Assembly (NCBI GenBank): GCA_964387685.1
Contig: CAYLXK010000013.1
Coordinates: 85,298-149,297 of the forward strand
Direction of reading: 5' to 3'
Length of the DNA stretch: 64,000 nucleotides
Source of the DNA: Bryobacter sp964387685
GTDB taxonomy: Bacteria > Acidobacteriota > Terriglobia > Bryobacterales > Bryobacteraceae
Every line of letters begins with the position of its first letter. Position 1 is the stretch's first letter. Below are positions 32,675-40,853 of the stretch, in pieces. The translations under genes were made by a program, and so were the position numbers. The notes under the pieces were generated by a model. That model made no database searches. It saw only the letters and a program-made list of their open reading frames with translations, and was not told the origin of the DNA.

Positions 32675-33895
32675 ATGCGGCGGCGCATCGCTTACCTCGT
32701 CAGTCAATACCCCGCGATCAACCACACCTTCATGCTGCGGGAGCTGCGCCAATTGGCCTCCTCCGGCTGGGAAGTAGGCCGCTACAGTATCTCCCCTCCT
32801 GACCGGCCCCTCGAAAAACTCTCCCCCGAAGAGCGCGAGGAAGCCTCCCAAACTCGTTGGGTCAAACAAGCCTCTTTCGGCCAGATCCTCGCCGCTCACA
32901 CCGCTACCCTCCTCTCCCGCCCCGGACCCTATCTTTCCACCCTCTTCGGGGCCCTCCGCCTCGGCCACCTCACTCCCGCCGCTCTCCTTCGCCGCGTCTA
33001 CTATTTCGCCGAAGCCGTCATCCTCGGCCATTGGCTCACCCAGGCCGGCTATACCCACATCCACAGCCACTACGCCCCCATGGTCGCCCTCCTGCTTAGT
33101 CGCGTCTTCCCCATCACCTTCTCCATGACCGTCCACGGCCCCGACGAGTTCCTCGACCCCAAGGGCGGAGCCCTGGCCGACAAAATCGCCGGCTCCCTCC
33201 TCAGCGTCGCCATCAGCAACTTTGCCCGCAGCCAGATGATGATGCATTCCTCCCCTCCCCATTGGGCCAAAATCGAAAAGTGCTACCTCGGCGTCCCGGA
33301 TCCCCTTCCGCCCTCCTCGGCCGAGCGGAAACCCGGTCCCGCCCGCTTCCTCTGCGTGGGCCGCCTCGCCCCCGTCAAAGGGCAGCACATCCTCGTCGAA
33401 GCCGCCCTGCGCCTCGCCGCATCCGGCCTCGATTTCTCCCTCACTATCGCCGGCGGCGGCCCCGAACTCGCCTTTCTCCGCGATCGCGTCCAATCCCTCA
33501 ACCTCGGCGACCGTGTCTCCCTGCCCGGCTTTGTTTCCCAGGAAGAACTCGAGCGCCTCTACCGCGAAACCGATGTCTTCGTTCTCCCCAGCTTTGCCGA
33601 AGGCGTCCCCGGCGTCCTAATGGAAGCCATGCGCGACGGCAAACCCTGCATCTCCACCTACGTCAACGGTGTCCCCGAACTAATAGAGCACGAGCGCTCC
33701 GGCCTCCTCGTCACCCCCGCCGACGAGGCCGCCCTTGCCTCCGCCATGCGCCGCTTGGTCGAAGACCCCGCCTTGCGCCACCGCTTGGGAGAGGCCGGCC
33801 GCGACCGGGTCGCTCAGGAATTCAACCTCCGCAAGAACGTTGAAAAACTAGCCGCGCTGTTTACCGGCCGCCTAGAGAAAACGTTCGATTCCTAG
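32675..33895 (+). CDS. Glycosyltransferase, GT4
   Basis: A 406-residue GT-B transferase. It begins MRRRIAYLVSQYPAINHTFM, has ITFSMTVHGPDEFLDPKGGA in the N-terminal half and, in the donor half, FLCVGRLAPVKGQHILVEAA, YRETDVFVLPSFAEGVPGVL with the E-x7-E pattern (EGVPGVLMEAM) and GLLVTPADEAAL. This wording is typical of colanic-acid/EPS transferases of the WcaL type. It is divergent from the epimerase with a 49-base gap and its last 24 bases overlap the following convergent gene. Confidence 0.87.
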   Translation: MRRRIAYLVSQYPAINHTFMLRELRQLASSGWEVGRYSISPPDRPLEKLSPEEREEASQTRWVKQASFGQILAAHTATLLSRPGPYLSTLFGALRLGHLTPAALLRRVYYFAEAVILGHWLTQAGYTHIHSHYAPMVALLLSRVFPITFSMTVHGPDEFLDPKGGALADKIAGSLLSVAISNFARSQMMMHSSPPHWAKIEKCYLGVPDPLPPSSAERKPGPARFLCVGRLAPVKGQHILVEAALRLAASGLDFSLTIAGGGPELAFLRDRVQSLNLGDRVSLPGFVSQEELERLYRETDVFVLPSFAEGVPGVLMEAMRDGKPCISTYVNGVPELIEHERSGLLVTPADEAALASAMRRLVEDPALRHRLGEAGRDRVAQEFNLRKNVEKLAALFTGRLEKTFDS

Positions 33896-34738
33896 GCGTT
33901 TGCATTCCCGCTCCAAATCGTAATTCAGCTCCATTTCGCGGCCGGTATTCCGGCTTGCCTCCAGGTGATCCGGCAGGTTCTTGTAATTCTTGTTCCCAAT
34001 CTCGCTGCAGTGCCCCTCGGCCGTTTTCCGCAAGCTGATATCGAACACCTTGCCCCCATACTTCCGCTTCCACAGCATGATCCCGAATCCGTTGTCATAG
34101 AACAATCGGTCGCGCTCCTGGCGCTCTTGCTCGGTCTTCACATTCACGTGGTTCACCACGTTTCGCCACCACCCGCAAGCCTTATCGAAATTGTCCTTGC
34201 TCGCCCCCCGCGTCATGCACCCCAGTAGCTCGTAATAGCGGTGCATCTTCCAATTCAAAAGTTGCCGCAAACCGCCGTAGTCCCACACCGCCGACATTTC
34301 GCCGTCTTCCAACTTTTCAAACTTTCGCGCCACCTCTTCAATAAACGGCAGGCGCATCAACAAGTCCGAATGCCAGAACGCCAACCGCGGCGCATACAAC
34401 CATGCAAACTCCACCGGAAATACCGCGTACATCTGCGGCATCTTTAGCTTCGCGTTGAAATCGATCTCGATCGCCCCTTCCACTAGCGTTGGCCGCTCAT
34501 ACTTCGGGTCCAGCCCCACCACTGGCGTCCATCCCACGTGCTTCACCAGCTTCTGCTGCACCAGACACCACGCCGGGCTCATGTTCCAACACAGCCACGG
34601 CTTCTCGACGCCCTGCAGTTGGCGCGCCCATTCTTGCGCCGCCTCCTCCACCAGTCTCATATCCAAATCGAAGGGGGCCCAATCGCCCTGGCCGAGTCGA
34701 AGTTTCGCGTTTTCTTTGGTTTGTAGGGGACGTGACAT
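33872..34738 (-). CDS. Hypothetical protein rich in Trp and Tyr, within the polysaccharide locus
   Basis: A 288-residue soluble protein I do not recognise. It is rich in aromatic residues, with many Trp/Tyr-containing phrases such as GVEKPWLCWNMSPAWCLVQQ, FPVEFAWLYAPRLAFWHSDL, MSAVWDYGGLRQLLNWKMHR and ACGWWRNVVNHVN. HSDLL and FDNGFGIMLW-like YDNGFGIMLWKRKYGG might belong to a glycan-binding or glycosyltransferase-like fold; that is only a guess. There is no signal peptide. It lies between glycosyltransferase genes, 17 bases after the membrane protein at 34756-36345 on the same strand, and is probably co-transcribed with it. Confidence 0.7.
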   Translation of the reverse strand: MSRPLQTKENAKLRLGQGDWAPFDLDMRLVEEAAQEWARQLQGVEKPWLCWNMSPAWCLVQQKLVKHVGWTPVVGLDPKYERPTLVEGAIEIDFNAKLKMPQMYAVFPVEFAWLYAPRLAFWHSDLLMRLPFIEEVARKFEKLEDGEMSAVWDYGGLRQLLNWKMHRYYELLGCMTRGASKDNFDKACGWWRNVVNHVNVKTEQERQERDRLFYDNGFGIMLWKRKYGGKVFDISLRKTAEGHCSEIGNKNYKNLPDHLEASRNTGREMELNYDLERECKRLGIERFL

Positions 34739-34755
34739 GATCAGCTCGGAACTCT

Positions 34756-36345
34756 TCAGGGTAACCCGATTCTCTCCAGCAGGCTCCGGTTCCCTTCGCT
34801 CTGCCGCAGCCGCAAAAAGCCTTCCGGGTGCGCCGTCTCTCGGTCAAACTCCAACCGCCCGAAAAACTCGGGCACCTGCCTCCAGCGAATCGCCGGATTG
34901 TCCCCTTCCACCCACCACAAGCTGGCTGGCGGCCTTTCGTCCCGCACACCCCGCTGCACCCAAACGTCCCCTTCGGGCCAGGTCGCAAGCGTCTTTTTGG
35001 CAAAATCCTCCTGCCACTGGGCCGCCCGGCTCGAGGCAATTTCGATCAGCTGATACGTGGGCGGCACCGGTTGCGCGTTCACCTTCAGAAACGGATGCTG
35101 CTCCACCAGGTTCACCATCGGATCGCGAAAGGTCACCGTCACCAATAAATCGCCCACCCGCGCGTGCTTCTTGAAGTCCAATAGCCGCGCCGCCGCCGGG
35201 TGCGCCTCACTTCCTCCCGCAAAGGCCAGCGGCAAATTCGCCATCGGAATCGCCACCAGCAAGACCGCCAACGCTACTTTCACCCATCGCTGCGAGTCCC
35301 TCGCTACCGCGCTCGCCAACCAAAACAACAACGGCAGCATCGGCAAGAACCTCTCCGGGGATCCCGGCTCGAACAAAACGATCGCGAAAAACAACATCGG
35401 CGCCGCCGCCATTCCAAACACCCAAACCCGCGCCCTTTCTCCTCGCCAGAGACACAGCCCGCAAAGCCCATAAAAGGCCGCCATCCGCAGCGCCGTCGGC
35501 GCCAACGCCGTCCACGCTACCAGCGCGTAGGGGTCCCGGAACGAGAGCCGCTTCAGCAGCACCCCGTCCTGCCCCAAATCGTAAAGCAACCGGCACACCC
35601 CGCTCACCGCCCGCAGCCATTGCCGGTTCTGGCTCCACGTGTGCTTGGCCGCCGCATACCAATCGAGAAATTCTCCCGCGCTCCGCACTCCCGCCAGCCA
35701 AGCCCCCACTCCGTACCCCGCCGCTAGCCCCCCCGCAAACGCCACCGCAATCGCAAATGTTTCTTTCCATCCCCCTCGCTCCAACCACTTCTTCAACAAC
35801 ACGGCCGGCGCCATCAGCACATACGGAAACCACAGCAGTGCCGCCCCCGCCATCAACAAGCCGCTTCCCACCGCGTTGTCGAGCTCCAATGCCAACATCA
35901 TCAGCGCCAGTCCGAACACGTACGAGCTGCCCGTCTGCGCATGCAACAAGAAAGCGTTGCTCGATACAAACGCAAGCAGCAGCAGCAAACTCCAGCCCCA
36001 CCAAACCTTCTCCCTCTGCATCCATCGGAAGAGCAACAAGCTGCATAGCAGCCCCGCCGCCAGATTCAGCCAGATCAATCCATAGGCATTTTTCAGCAAC
36101 TCGGTCGGCGCTACCGCTGCGGGAGCCAGCGCCTGGAAGACGGGATGCAATACCGCCGCCAGCGGCCTCCACAACAGGTGCCCAAACTCCCATAGCCGGT
36201 TAAAGCGCCCTCCCGCGTCGCCTCCCAGGGCCTGCTTGGAGTAGACCAGCGTGTCTGATAGCGTCTCGGGCTCCGTCCAATACATCACCGCGCCATACAG
36301 CAGCCCTGCCGCCACCAGCCCGACCAGTCCCGATCCCTTCTTCAC
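34756..36345 (-). CDS. Multi-pass membrane protein, possible lipid-linked-sugar glycosyltransferase (GT-C-like)
   Basis: A 529-residue protein with about ten hydrophobic segments and a soluble C-terminal domain of roughly 150 residues. Early loop residues YWTEPETLSDTLVYSKQALG contain acidic positions as in GT-C enzymes that use polyprenyl-phosphate sugars, and the neighbour at 36342 makes such donors. It has no strong family motif that I can name, so function is inference. The GTG start at 36345 overlaps the stop of the GT2 gene (GTGA); upstream ATG codons fall inside that gene. Confidence 0.68.
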   Translation of the reverse strand: MKKGSGLVGLVAAGLLYGAVMYWTEPETLSDTLVYSKQALGGDAGGRFNRLWEFGHLLWRPLAAVLHPVFQALAPAAVAPTELLKNAYGLIWLNLAAGLLCSLLLFRWMQREKVWWGWSLLLLLAFVSSNAFLLHAQTGSSYVFGLALMMLALELDNAVGSGLLMAGAALLWFPYVLMAPAVLLKKWLERGGWKETFAIAVAFAGGLAAGYGVGAWLAGVRSAGEFLDWYAAAKHTWSQNRQWLRAVSGVCRLLYDLGQDGVLLKRLSFRDPYALVAWTALAPTALRMAAFYGLCGLCLWRGERARVWVFGMAAAPMLFFAIVLFEPGSPERFLPMLPLLFWLASAVARDSQRWVKVALAVLLVAIPMANLPLAFAGGSEAHPAAARLLDFKKHARVGDLLVTVTFRDPMVNLVEQHPFLKVNAQPVPPTYQLIEIASSRAAQWQEDFAKKTLATWPEGDVWVQRGVRDERPPASLWWVEGDNPAIRWRQVPEFFGRLEFDRETAHPEGFLRLRQSEGNRSLLERIGLP

Positions 36346-37088
36346 AGAGCGTAGCGTCCCCGGATCTTCCACAAATCCCCCAGCGCCTTCAGGAAATCCG
36401 CGGGGCCCACTTTCGAGCCGTCCACGTCCTCCCACGCCGGCAGCGGATATTCATAAATTCCCACCCGAGCGTCCGGCCGCAGTTCTGGCCCCAAGGCTTG
36501 ATAGCGCGCGATAATCTCCACATCGAAAATCCAGCGGGAAACGAATTCATCGGCGAATAAGCTGCGGATATGCGCGTTGCGCCGGAACAACTTGGCCCCG
36601 CATTGCGTGTCGTACACCGGCAGCCGCAGCAGATTCGAAACTACGGTGGCAAAAACCCGGCCCAGATAATGCCGGTACAGCTTGCGCTCAATTCTTCTTC
36701 CCAGCAACTGCACACGCGCGCCGAAGATCATCCAGAGCTTCGGCTCTGCCTCCAGGATCGCCAGCATTTCGTCCACGCTCTCCAGGGGTGTGGCCAGATC
36801 CGCGTCCCAGAATCCCACCACCGCCGCCTCCGTCTGGTCTAACCCGTGCAGCAGCCCCTGCCTTACTACGCCCGCCTTGCCTTGATTCTTCGCGTTGTCC
36901 AGCACCGTTGCCTGCGCTCCCAGCGTCGCTCCCATTTCTCGCAACACTCTGCTCGTTCCATCCTTGCTGCCATCGTTCACGAATACAAAATGAAGGTGGG
37001 GATGCGCCGCCGCATGGTCCAAAATCTTCCGCTGCGGCAACCGCTTTTCTTCGTTGTAGCAGGGAATTACGAGCGCGCAAGAAAACAT
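36342..37088 (-). CDS. Polyprenyl-phosphate glycosyltransferase, GT2 (dolichyl-phosphate glucose synthase type)
   Basis: A 248-residue GT2. It has SCALVIPCYNEEKRLPQRKI, FVFVNDGSKDGTSRVLREMG, NQGKAGVVRQGLLHGL and the metal motif GFWDADLATPLESVDEM, then YDTQCGAKLFRRN and SRWIFDVEIIARY, which point to the ALG5/dolichyl-phosphate beta-glucosyltransferase branch. It would load a hexose from a nucleotide sugar onto undecaprenyl phosphate in the inner leaflet. The multi-pass protein encoded by the overlapping next gene may use that donor. Confidence 0.85.
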   Translation of the reverse strand: MFSCALVIPCYNEEKRLPQRKILDHAAAHPHLHFVFVNDGSKDGTSRVLREMGATLGAQATVLDNAKNQGKAGVVRQGLLHGLDQTEAAVVGFWDADLATPLESVDEMLAILEAEPKLWMIFGARVQLLGRRIERKLYRHYLGRVFATVVSNLLRLPVYDTQCGAKLFRRNAHIRSLFADEFVSRWIFDVEIIARYQALGPELRPDARVGIYEYPLPAWEDVDGSKVGPADFLKALGDLWKIRGRYAL

Positions 37089-37120
37089 GGTTGCCAGTAT
37101 CCTAGTTTAGGCCTGATGGC

Positions 37121-37741
37121 ATGCACAGGACTCTCCAAATCGGCTCCCGCCTCTCCTTGGGCTTTCTTAGCCTCTTCCTCTTGCTCACCTGCACTCCCCT
37201 CGAACTCTGGTGGCTCCGCGCTCTCGAATCCTCTTGGGCCTCCACCGCACCGGAAACCCTTCTGGTCTTAGGCGCCGAAGAGCAAGCCCCCGGCCTCATC
37301 GGCTACTCCACCTACCTTCGCTTAAACTACGCCGTCCGCTACTGGCGCCTCGGTCAGACCAAACGCTTCGTGGTCAGTGCCGGCCCCCAAACTCCCGCTT
37401 CTCCCCCGCTTGCCCTGTCCATGAAAGAATTCCTCGTGGCCAGCGGCGTCCCACCCGCCGCCATCCTGCTCGAAACCGCCGCCCACAATACCTACCAAAA
37501 CATCGCCTTCTCGAAAACCCTCCTCGACTCTCTCGCCGGCTCCAAAGGCCTCCTCACCAGCGATTTCCACTCCGGCCGCGCCGCCCGTACCGCGCGCCGA
37601 CATGGCCTGGCCCTCATTCCCGTCCCAGTCCCAGACATTGGCAAACGCTGGCAACTCTGGCAAAACCGCTGGCCCATCGCCATCGAACTCACCATCGAAT
37701 CGGCCAAATGGCTCTACTACGCCTCCCGCGGCGAACTTTAA
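37121..37741 (+). CDS. DUF218/YdcF-SanA-ElyC family membrane-anchored protein
   Basis: A 206-residue protein with an N-terminal membrane anchor (LGFLSLFLLLTCTPLELWWL) and a domain of the DUF218 type: TLLVLGAEEQAPGLIG, YAVRYWRLGQTKRFVVSAGP, VPPAAILLETAAHNTYQNIA and GLLTSDFHSGRAARTARRHG. ElyC, SanA and YdcF are linked to envelope integrity and undecaprenyl-phosphate-dependent polymer metabolism, which fits the locus. The gene is read from its own start at 37121, and its stop overlaps that of the methyltransferase gene by 4 bases. Confidence 0.82.
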   Translation: MHRTLQIGSRLSLGFLSLFLLLTCTPLELWWLRALESSWASTAPETLLVLGAEEQAPGLIGYSTYLRLNYAVRYWRLGQTKRFVVSAGPQTPASPPLALSMKEFLVASGVPPAAILLETAAHNTYQNIAFSKTLLDSLAGSKGLLTSDFHSGRAARTARRHGLALIPVPVPDIGKRWQLWQNRWPIAIELTIESAKWLYYASRGEL

Positions 37742-38553
37742 ACCGCCGGCTTCTCAAGCAGCAAAATCATCGAAAGCGGCCGGTCCTGCCCCGGCTTGCC
37801 CGCCATCCAGATGTTCAGCGCCGCGAGAAACGGTTCCAGCGGCAGTATCGCCAGACGCAGCAACCTCGGCAGCCTCGGCGTCGCAATCCACGGATCTACT
37901 GCCAGATACTCCCCCATCGACCACTCGTTCAGCACCCGCAGACCCGGCACCCGCAGCCGTTCCATGCTTTCCGGGGCGTAATGGCGCTCGTAAAATCGCG
38001 GCTCCGCCAGCGCAAATCCTTTGCTGTCGTAGCGCTGATAAATCTCCGCATACTGATGCCGCAAAGGCACCTCTACTAGCGCCTTCCCCCCCGGCTTCAG
38101 CACCCGTGCAATTTCTTCCATCGCCTCGCGGTCCCCGTCTCCGGGTATATGCTCCACCACGCTCAACGAATAGACGAAGTCGAAACTTCCCGACTCAAGC
38201 GTCAGCCTCCGCGCGTCCTCAAATCCGTGCCGGTACTTCCTCAAACCCAAAATCCGCGCCGCTTTGGCCCAGCGCGTCTCCAGTTGCGGATCGTCCAGAT
38301 CCACGGCCAGGATCTCAAACTCCTCCCCCAGGATCAGGCTGGCCAGCTTTGGGCTGCTCAGATCCAGAATCCGCGCCGGGCGGTATTGCCGGGCCAAATG
38401 CAGCACCAACGCATTCGGATAAAAGCGCCAATACCCCACGCTCGCCACTAGCAGCTTTAGCCCATTCTTGACGTCCCCTCCCAGCATCGAGCGGATGGCG
38501 ATCCGGATCGCCTGGAAGTAACAGAGAAACGCTAGCTTGGTAAGGGATGGCAC
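37738..38553 (-). CDS. SAM-dependent methyltransferase, class I
   Basis: A 271-residue Methyltransf_11-like protein. After a hydrophobic N-terminal part, motif I is RILDLSSPKLASLILG with a shortened Gly loop, the acidic end of beta-2 is ILAVDLDDPQ, motif III is FDFVYSLSVVEHIPGDGDRE and the helix IARVLKPGGKALVEVPLR is typical. It would methylate a sugar or lipid in the locus. The usual GxGxG is replaced by DLSSPK, so SAM binding is altered or unusual. It is convergent with the DUF218 gene. Confidence 0.82.
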   Translation of the reverse strand: MPSLTKLAFLCYFQAIRIAIRSMLGGDVKNGLKLLVASVGYWRFYPNALVLHLARQYRPARILDLSSPKLASLILGEEFEILAVDLDDPQLETRWAKAARILGLRKYRHGFEDARRLTLESGSFDFVYSLSVVEHIPGDGDREAMEEIARVLKPGGKALVEVPLRHQYAEIYQRYDSKGFALAEPRFYERHYAPESMERLRVPGLRVLNEWSMGEYLAVDPWIATPRLPRLLRLAILPLEPFLAALNIWMAGKPGQDRPLSMILLLEKPAV

Positions 38554-38630
38554 TGGCTTGTTGGGACGATAAATACTACGCGTAAGCTAGAATAACAAAG
38601 GCGGTTACCGCGCCCGCCTAAGGAGTGTGG

Positions 38631-40853
38631 ATGCGTTTTCCTTTTCTTCATGCCTTGCTTTGCGCAAGCGCCGTTTTTCTGGGCTGCAGCGGTAAGGTAC
38701 AGGGCCAATCGGCCACGAACGCCCTCGAATTCAAAATGCGCCAAGGCCAGCCCCATCCCTGGCAGAGCACTCGTTATCCCGAGAATCAAACTCTCTCCCT
38801 CAACGCGGAAGGCGACTGGAAGGTCAGTCTCTCCGGCCCCCTCGCCACCGCTTGCGATGGGCCCTGTTTTTCGGTACAGCCCAAAGCCGGTTCCGGCCCT
38901 GCGGATCTCACGGTCTCCTTTCGGGCGCTCGGTAGCGAGATCCTCCCCCCAGGGAAACACCTCGGCGCCATCGAGGTGGCCGGCAAGTCTCTTCCCATTC
39001 GCCTGGAGGTCGTCCGTCGCTTCTCCTACGCTCCGTTCTACTATCGCGCCGGTTTTCCTCAGGGCTGCCGCAAGTCCCATCCCCAGTTCCCCCACGACGA
39101 CACTTGCGACGTGAGCAACGAACAACCTCCCGTCAACTTTCCCGCCTTGCGTCGGGCTGGAGATTCCTTCATCGATCCTCAATTCGGCTCCCCGGTGCAC
39201 CGCCTCACCGATTCCGGCTTCAACGTTAGCTACTCCAGCATGCGCGCCTTCTCCGCCACCGGCCGCTACATTCTCACGAGCGACATCGAAGGTTTCCTGC
39301 AGGTCTGGAATCGCGAGACCGGTCAAAAAGTAGGAGAAAAACTCTCCGGCGCCAGCATCGCGAAGACTGTCTGGGATCCTCTGGTGGAAGACCGCATCTG
39401 GTTTCTTGATGGCGCCCAGGTCTCCTATCGCAGCGTTTTAAGCGGCAAGAGCACCGTTGCTGCCAATTTTGGCAGCCGCCGCGGCGAACGCGACGCTTTC
39501 GACAGCCTCGAAATTGGCGGCACCGCCGACAACACCGACGATAACTGGTGGGTCTTTACCGAACCCAAACGCAAACTCCTCTGCGCCATCGACCTCAACG
39601 GCCTCCAGCCTTCCAATCAGGAAGAACACCTCTACTGCTTCTCCTACGCAGACCTGGGTGTCCGCTCCGTCGATTTCGCCCAGGTCACCCAGGTCGACCG
39701 CGTTAGCGCTAAACGCTATGTGGTTCTGCTTGGCGAGCCGCGCGCCCACGTTCTCAGCGTCGACCGGGAAAATCACCGCCTGAACCACGAATACGTCATG
39801 CCTCCCGAGATCCGCACTCCCCACTCCGACGTGGGCCAGGATCTGGAAGGCCGCCAGCTTCTCTTCTGGAGTTGGACCGATCCCTTTGGCGACAAGACCT
39901 ACGTCGTCAGCGGCTTTCTCAACGCGGGCGAAAACATTCTCGTTCCCCGCGAGGCAGGCGGCGGGCTCTCCCTCATTTACCCCATCGACACCAATGGCTT
40001 CCGGACAGACTCCCACTTCGGCTGCAACTGGAGCGGCTATTGCGTCCTGAGCGTCTATCGCGACCCCGGCCCCGGAGGCATCCCCAACTTCGCCGTCTCC
40101 GAGATCACCCCCGGCCCTAGTTGCACCCTCCGTACCGCCGTTAATCATGGTCTCCGTGACGGCGCCAACGTCATCCTGGGCGGCGTAGCCCCTATGGCGG
40201 AGCTAAACGGCATCCACAAGATCCAGGTCGTCGACAACAAGACCCTGGTCCTGGAAGACGTCCCCTGCACCGGCGTCTACCGGAAGGGTACCGGTTCTCT
40301 GGCCGAGAGCAAAGCCTGGACCGTTTCCTCCCCAAACAAAGATGAAGTCGTTGTCGTCCGCCTCGGTGGAGAAGTCCGCCGCGTCGCTTTTCATCGGTCC
40401 AAGCTCTGGGCCGATCAGGGCCTCCTCTCGGCCTATTGGGCATCACCCCGTGCGTCCATCTCGCGCGACGGCCGCTATGTCGCCTACTCAAGCAACCTGG
40501 GCCGCCTGGAGCCCAACAGCGTACTCTGGGCCGAGGTCGACCTGGCCGGCGAATTGAAGAATGCCCAGTGGCGTCCCGCGCAACAAACTGCCGATTTTTC
40601 CTGGGAGGGTCCCGAAGACGTCACGCTGCTGGTCTCCGAGGACCCAGATTTCGAGCAAACCGTTTATGCCTACCGCTATTATTCAGGCGAAGGCAATCAG
40701 CACACCGTGGATAATCTTGCTCCGGGCACCAAATACTACTTCCAGCTCATCGGTGACAACAGTAGCCTCTCCGGATCTTTCGAAACCCCTCTTAACGCCG
40801 AGGCAGCGGTATTGAGTTCGGTGGGACGCTTCGGTTGGAAAGCCCGCGATTAA
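38631..40853 (+). CDS. Large secreted protein with beta-propeller-like body and C-terminal fibronectin-III-like domain
   Basis: A 740-residue exported protein. The N terminus MRFPFLHALLCASAVFLGCS is a signal peptide; the cysteine after FLG could serve as a lipobox, though weakly. The middle shows blade-like repeats of phrases such as YILTSDIEGFLQVWNRETGQ, ARYVLLLGEPRAHVLSVDRE-like AKRYVVLLGEPRAHVLSVDR and ISRDGRYVAYSSNLGRLEPN. The end (ENVTLLVS-like EDVTLLVSEDPDF to NLAPGTKYYFQLIGDN) looks like a fibronectin type III fold. AAGGAG (38620-38625) sits 5 bases before the ATG. I know no family name; it may be a surface or binding protein. It overlaps the convergent ligase gene by 62 bases. Confidence 0.72.
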   Translation: MRFPFLHALLCASAVFLGCSGKVQGQSATNALEFKMRQGQPHPWQSTRYPENQTLSLNAEGDWKVSLSGPLATACDGPCFSVQPKAGSGPADLTVSFRALGSEILPPGKHLGAIEVAGKSLPIRLEVVRRFSYAPFYYRAGFPQGCRKSHPQFPHDDTCDVSNEQPPVNFPALRRAGDSFIDPQFGSPVHRLTDSGFNVSYSSMRAFSATGRYILTSDIEGFLQVWNRETGQKVGEKLSGASIAKTVWDPLVEDRIWFLDGAQVSYRSVLSGKSTVAANFGSRRGERDAFDSLEIGGTADNTDDNWWVFTEPKRKLLCAIDLNGLQPSNQEEHLYCFSYADLGVRSVDFAQVTQVDRVSAKRYVVLLGEPRAHVLSVDRENHRLNHEYVMPPEIRTPHSDVGQDLEGRQLLFWSWTDPFGDKTYVVSGFLNAGENILVPREAGGGLSLIYPIDTNGFRTDSHFGCNWSGYCVLSVYRDPGPGGIPNFAVSEITPGPSCTLRTAVNHGLRDGANVILGGVAPMAELNGIHKIQVVDNKTLVLEDVPCTGVYRKGTGSLAESKAWTVSSPNKDEVVVVRLGGEVRRVAFHRSKLWADQGLLSAYWASPRASISRDGRYVAYSSNLGRLEPNSVLWAEVDLAGELKNAQWRPAQQTADFSWEGPEDVTLLVSEDPDFEQTVYAYRYYSGEGNQHTVDNLAPGTKYYFQLIGDNSSLSGSFETPLNAEAAVLSSVGRFGWKARD

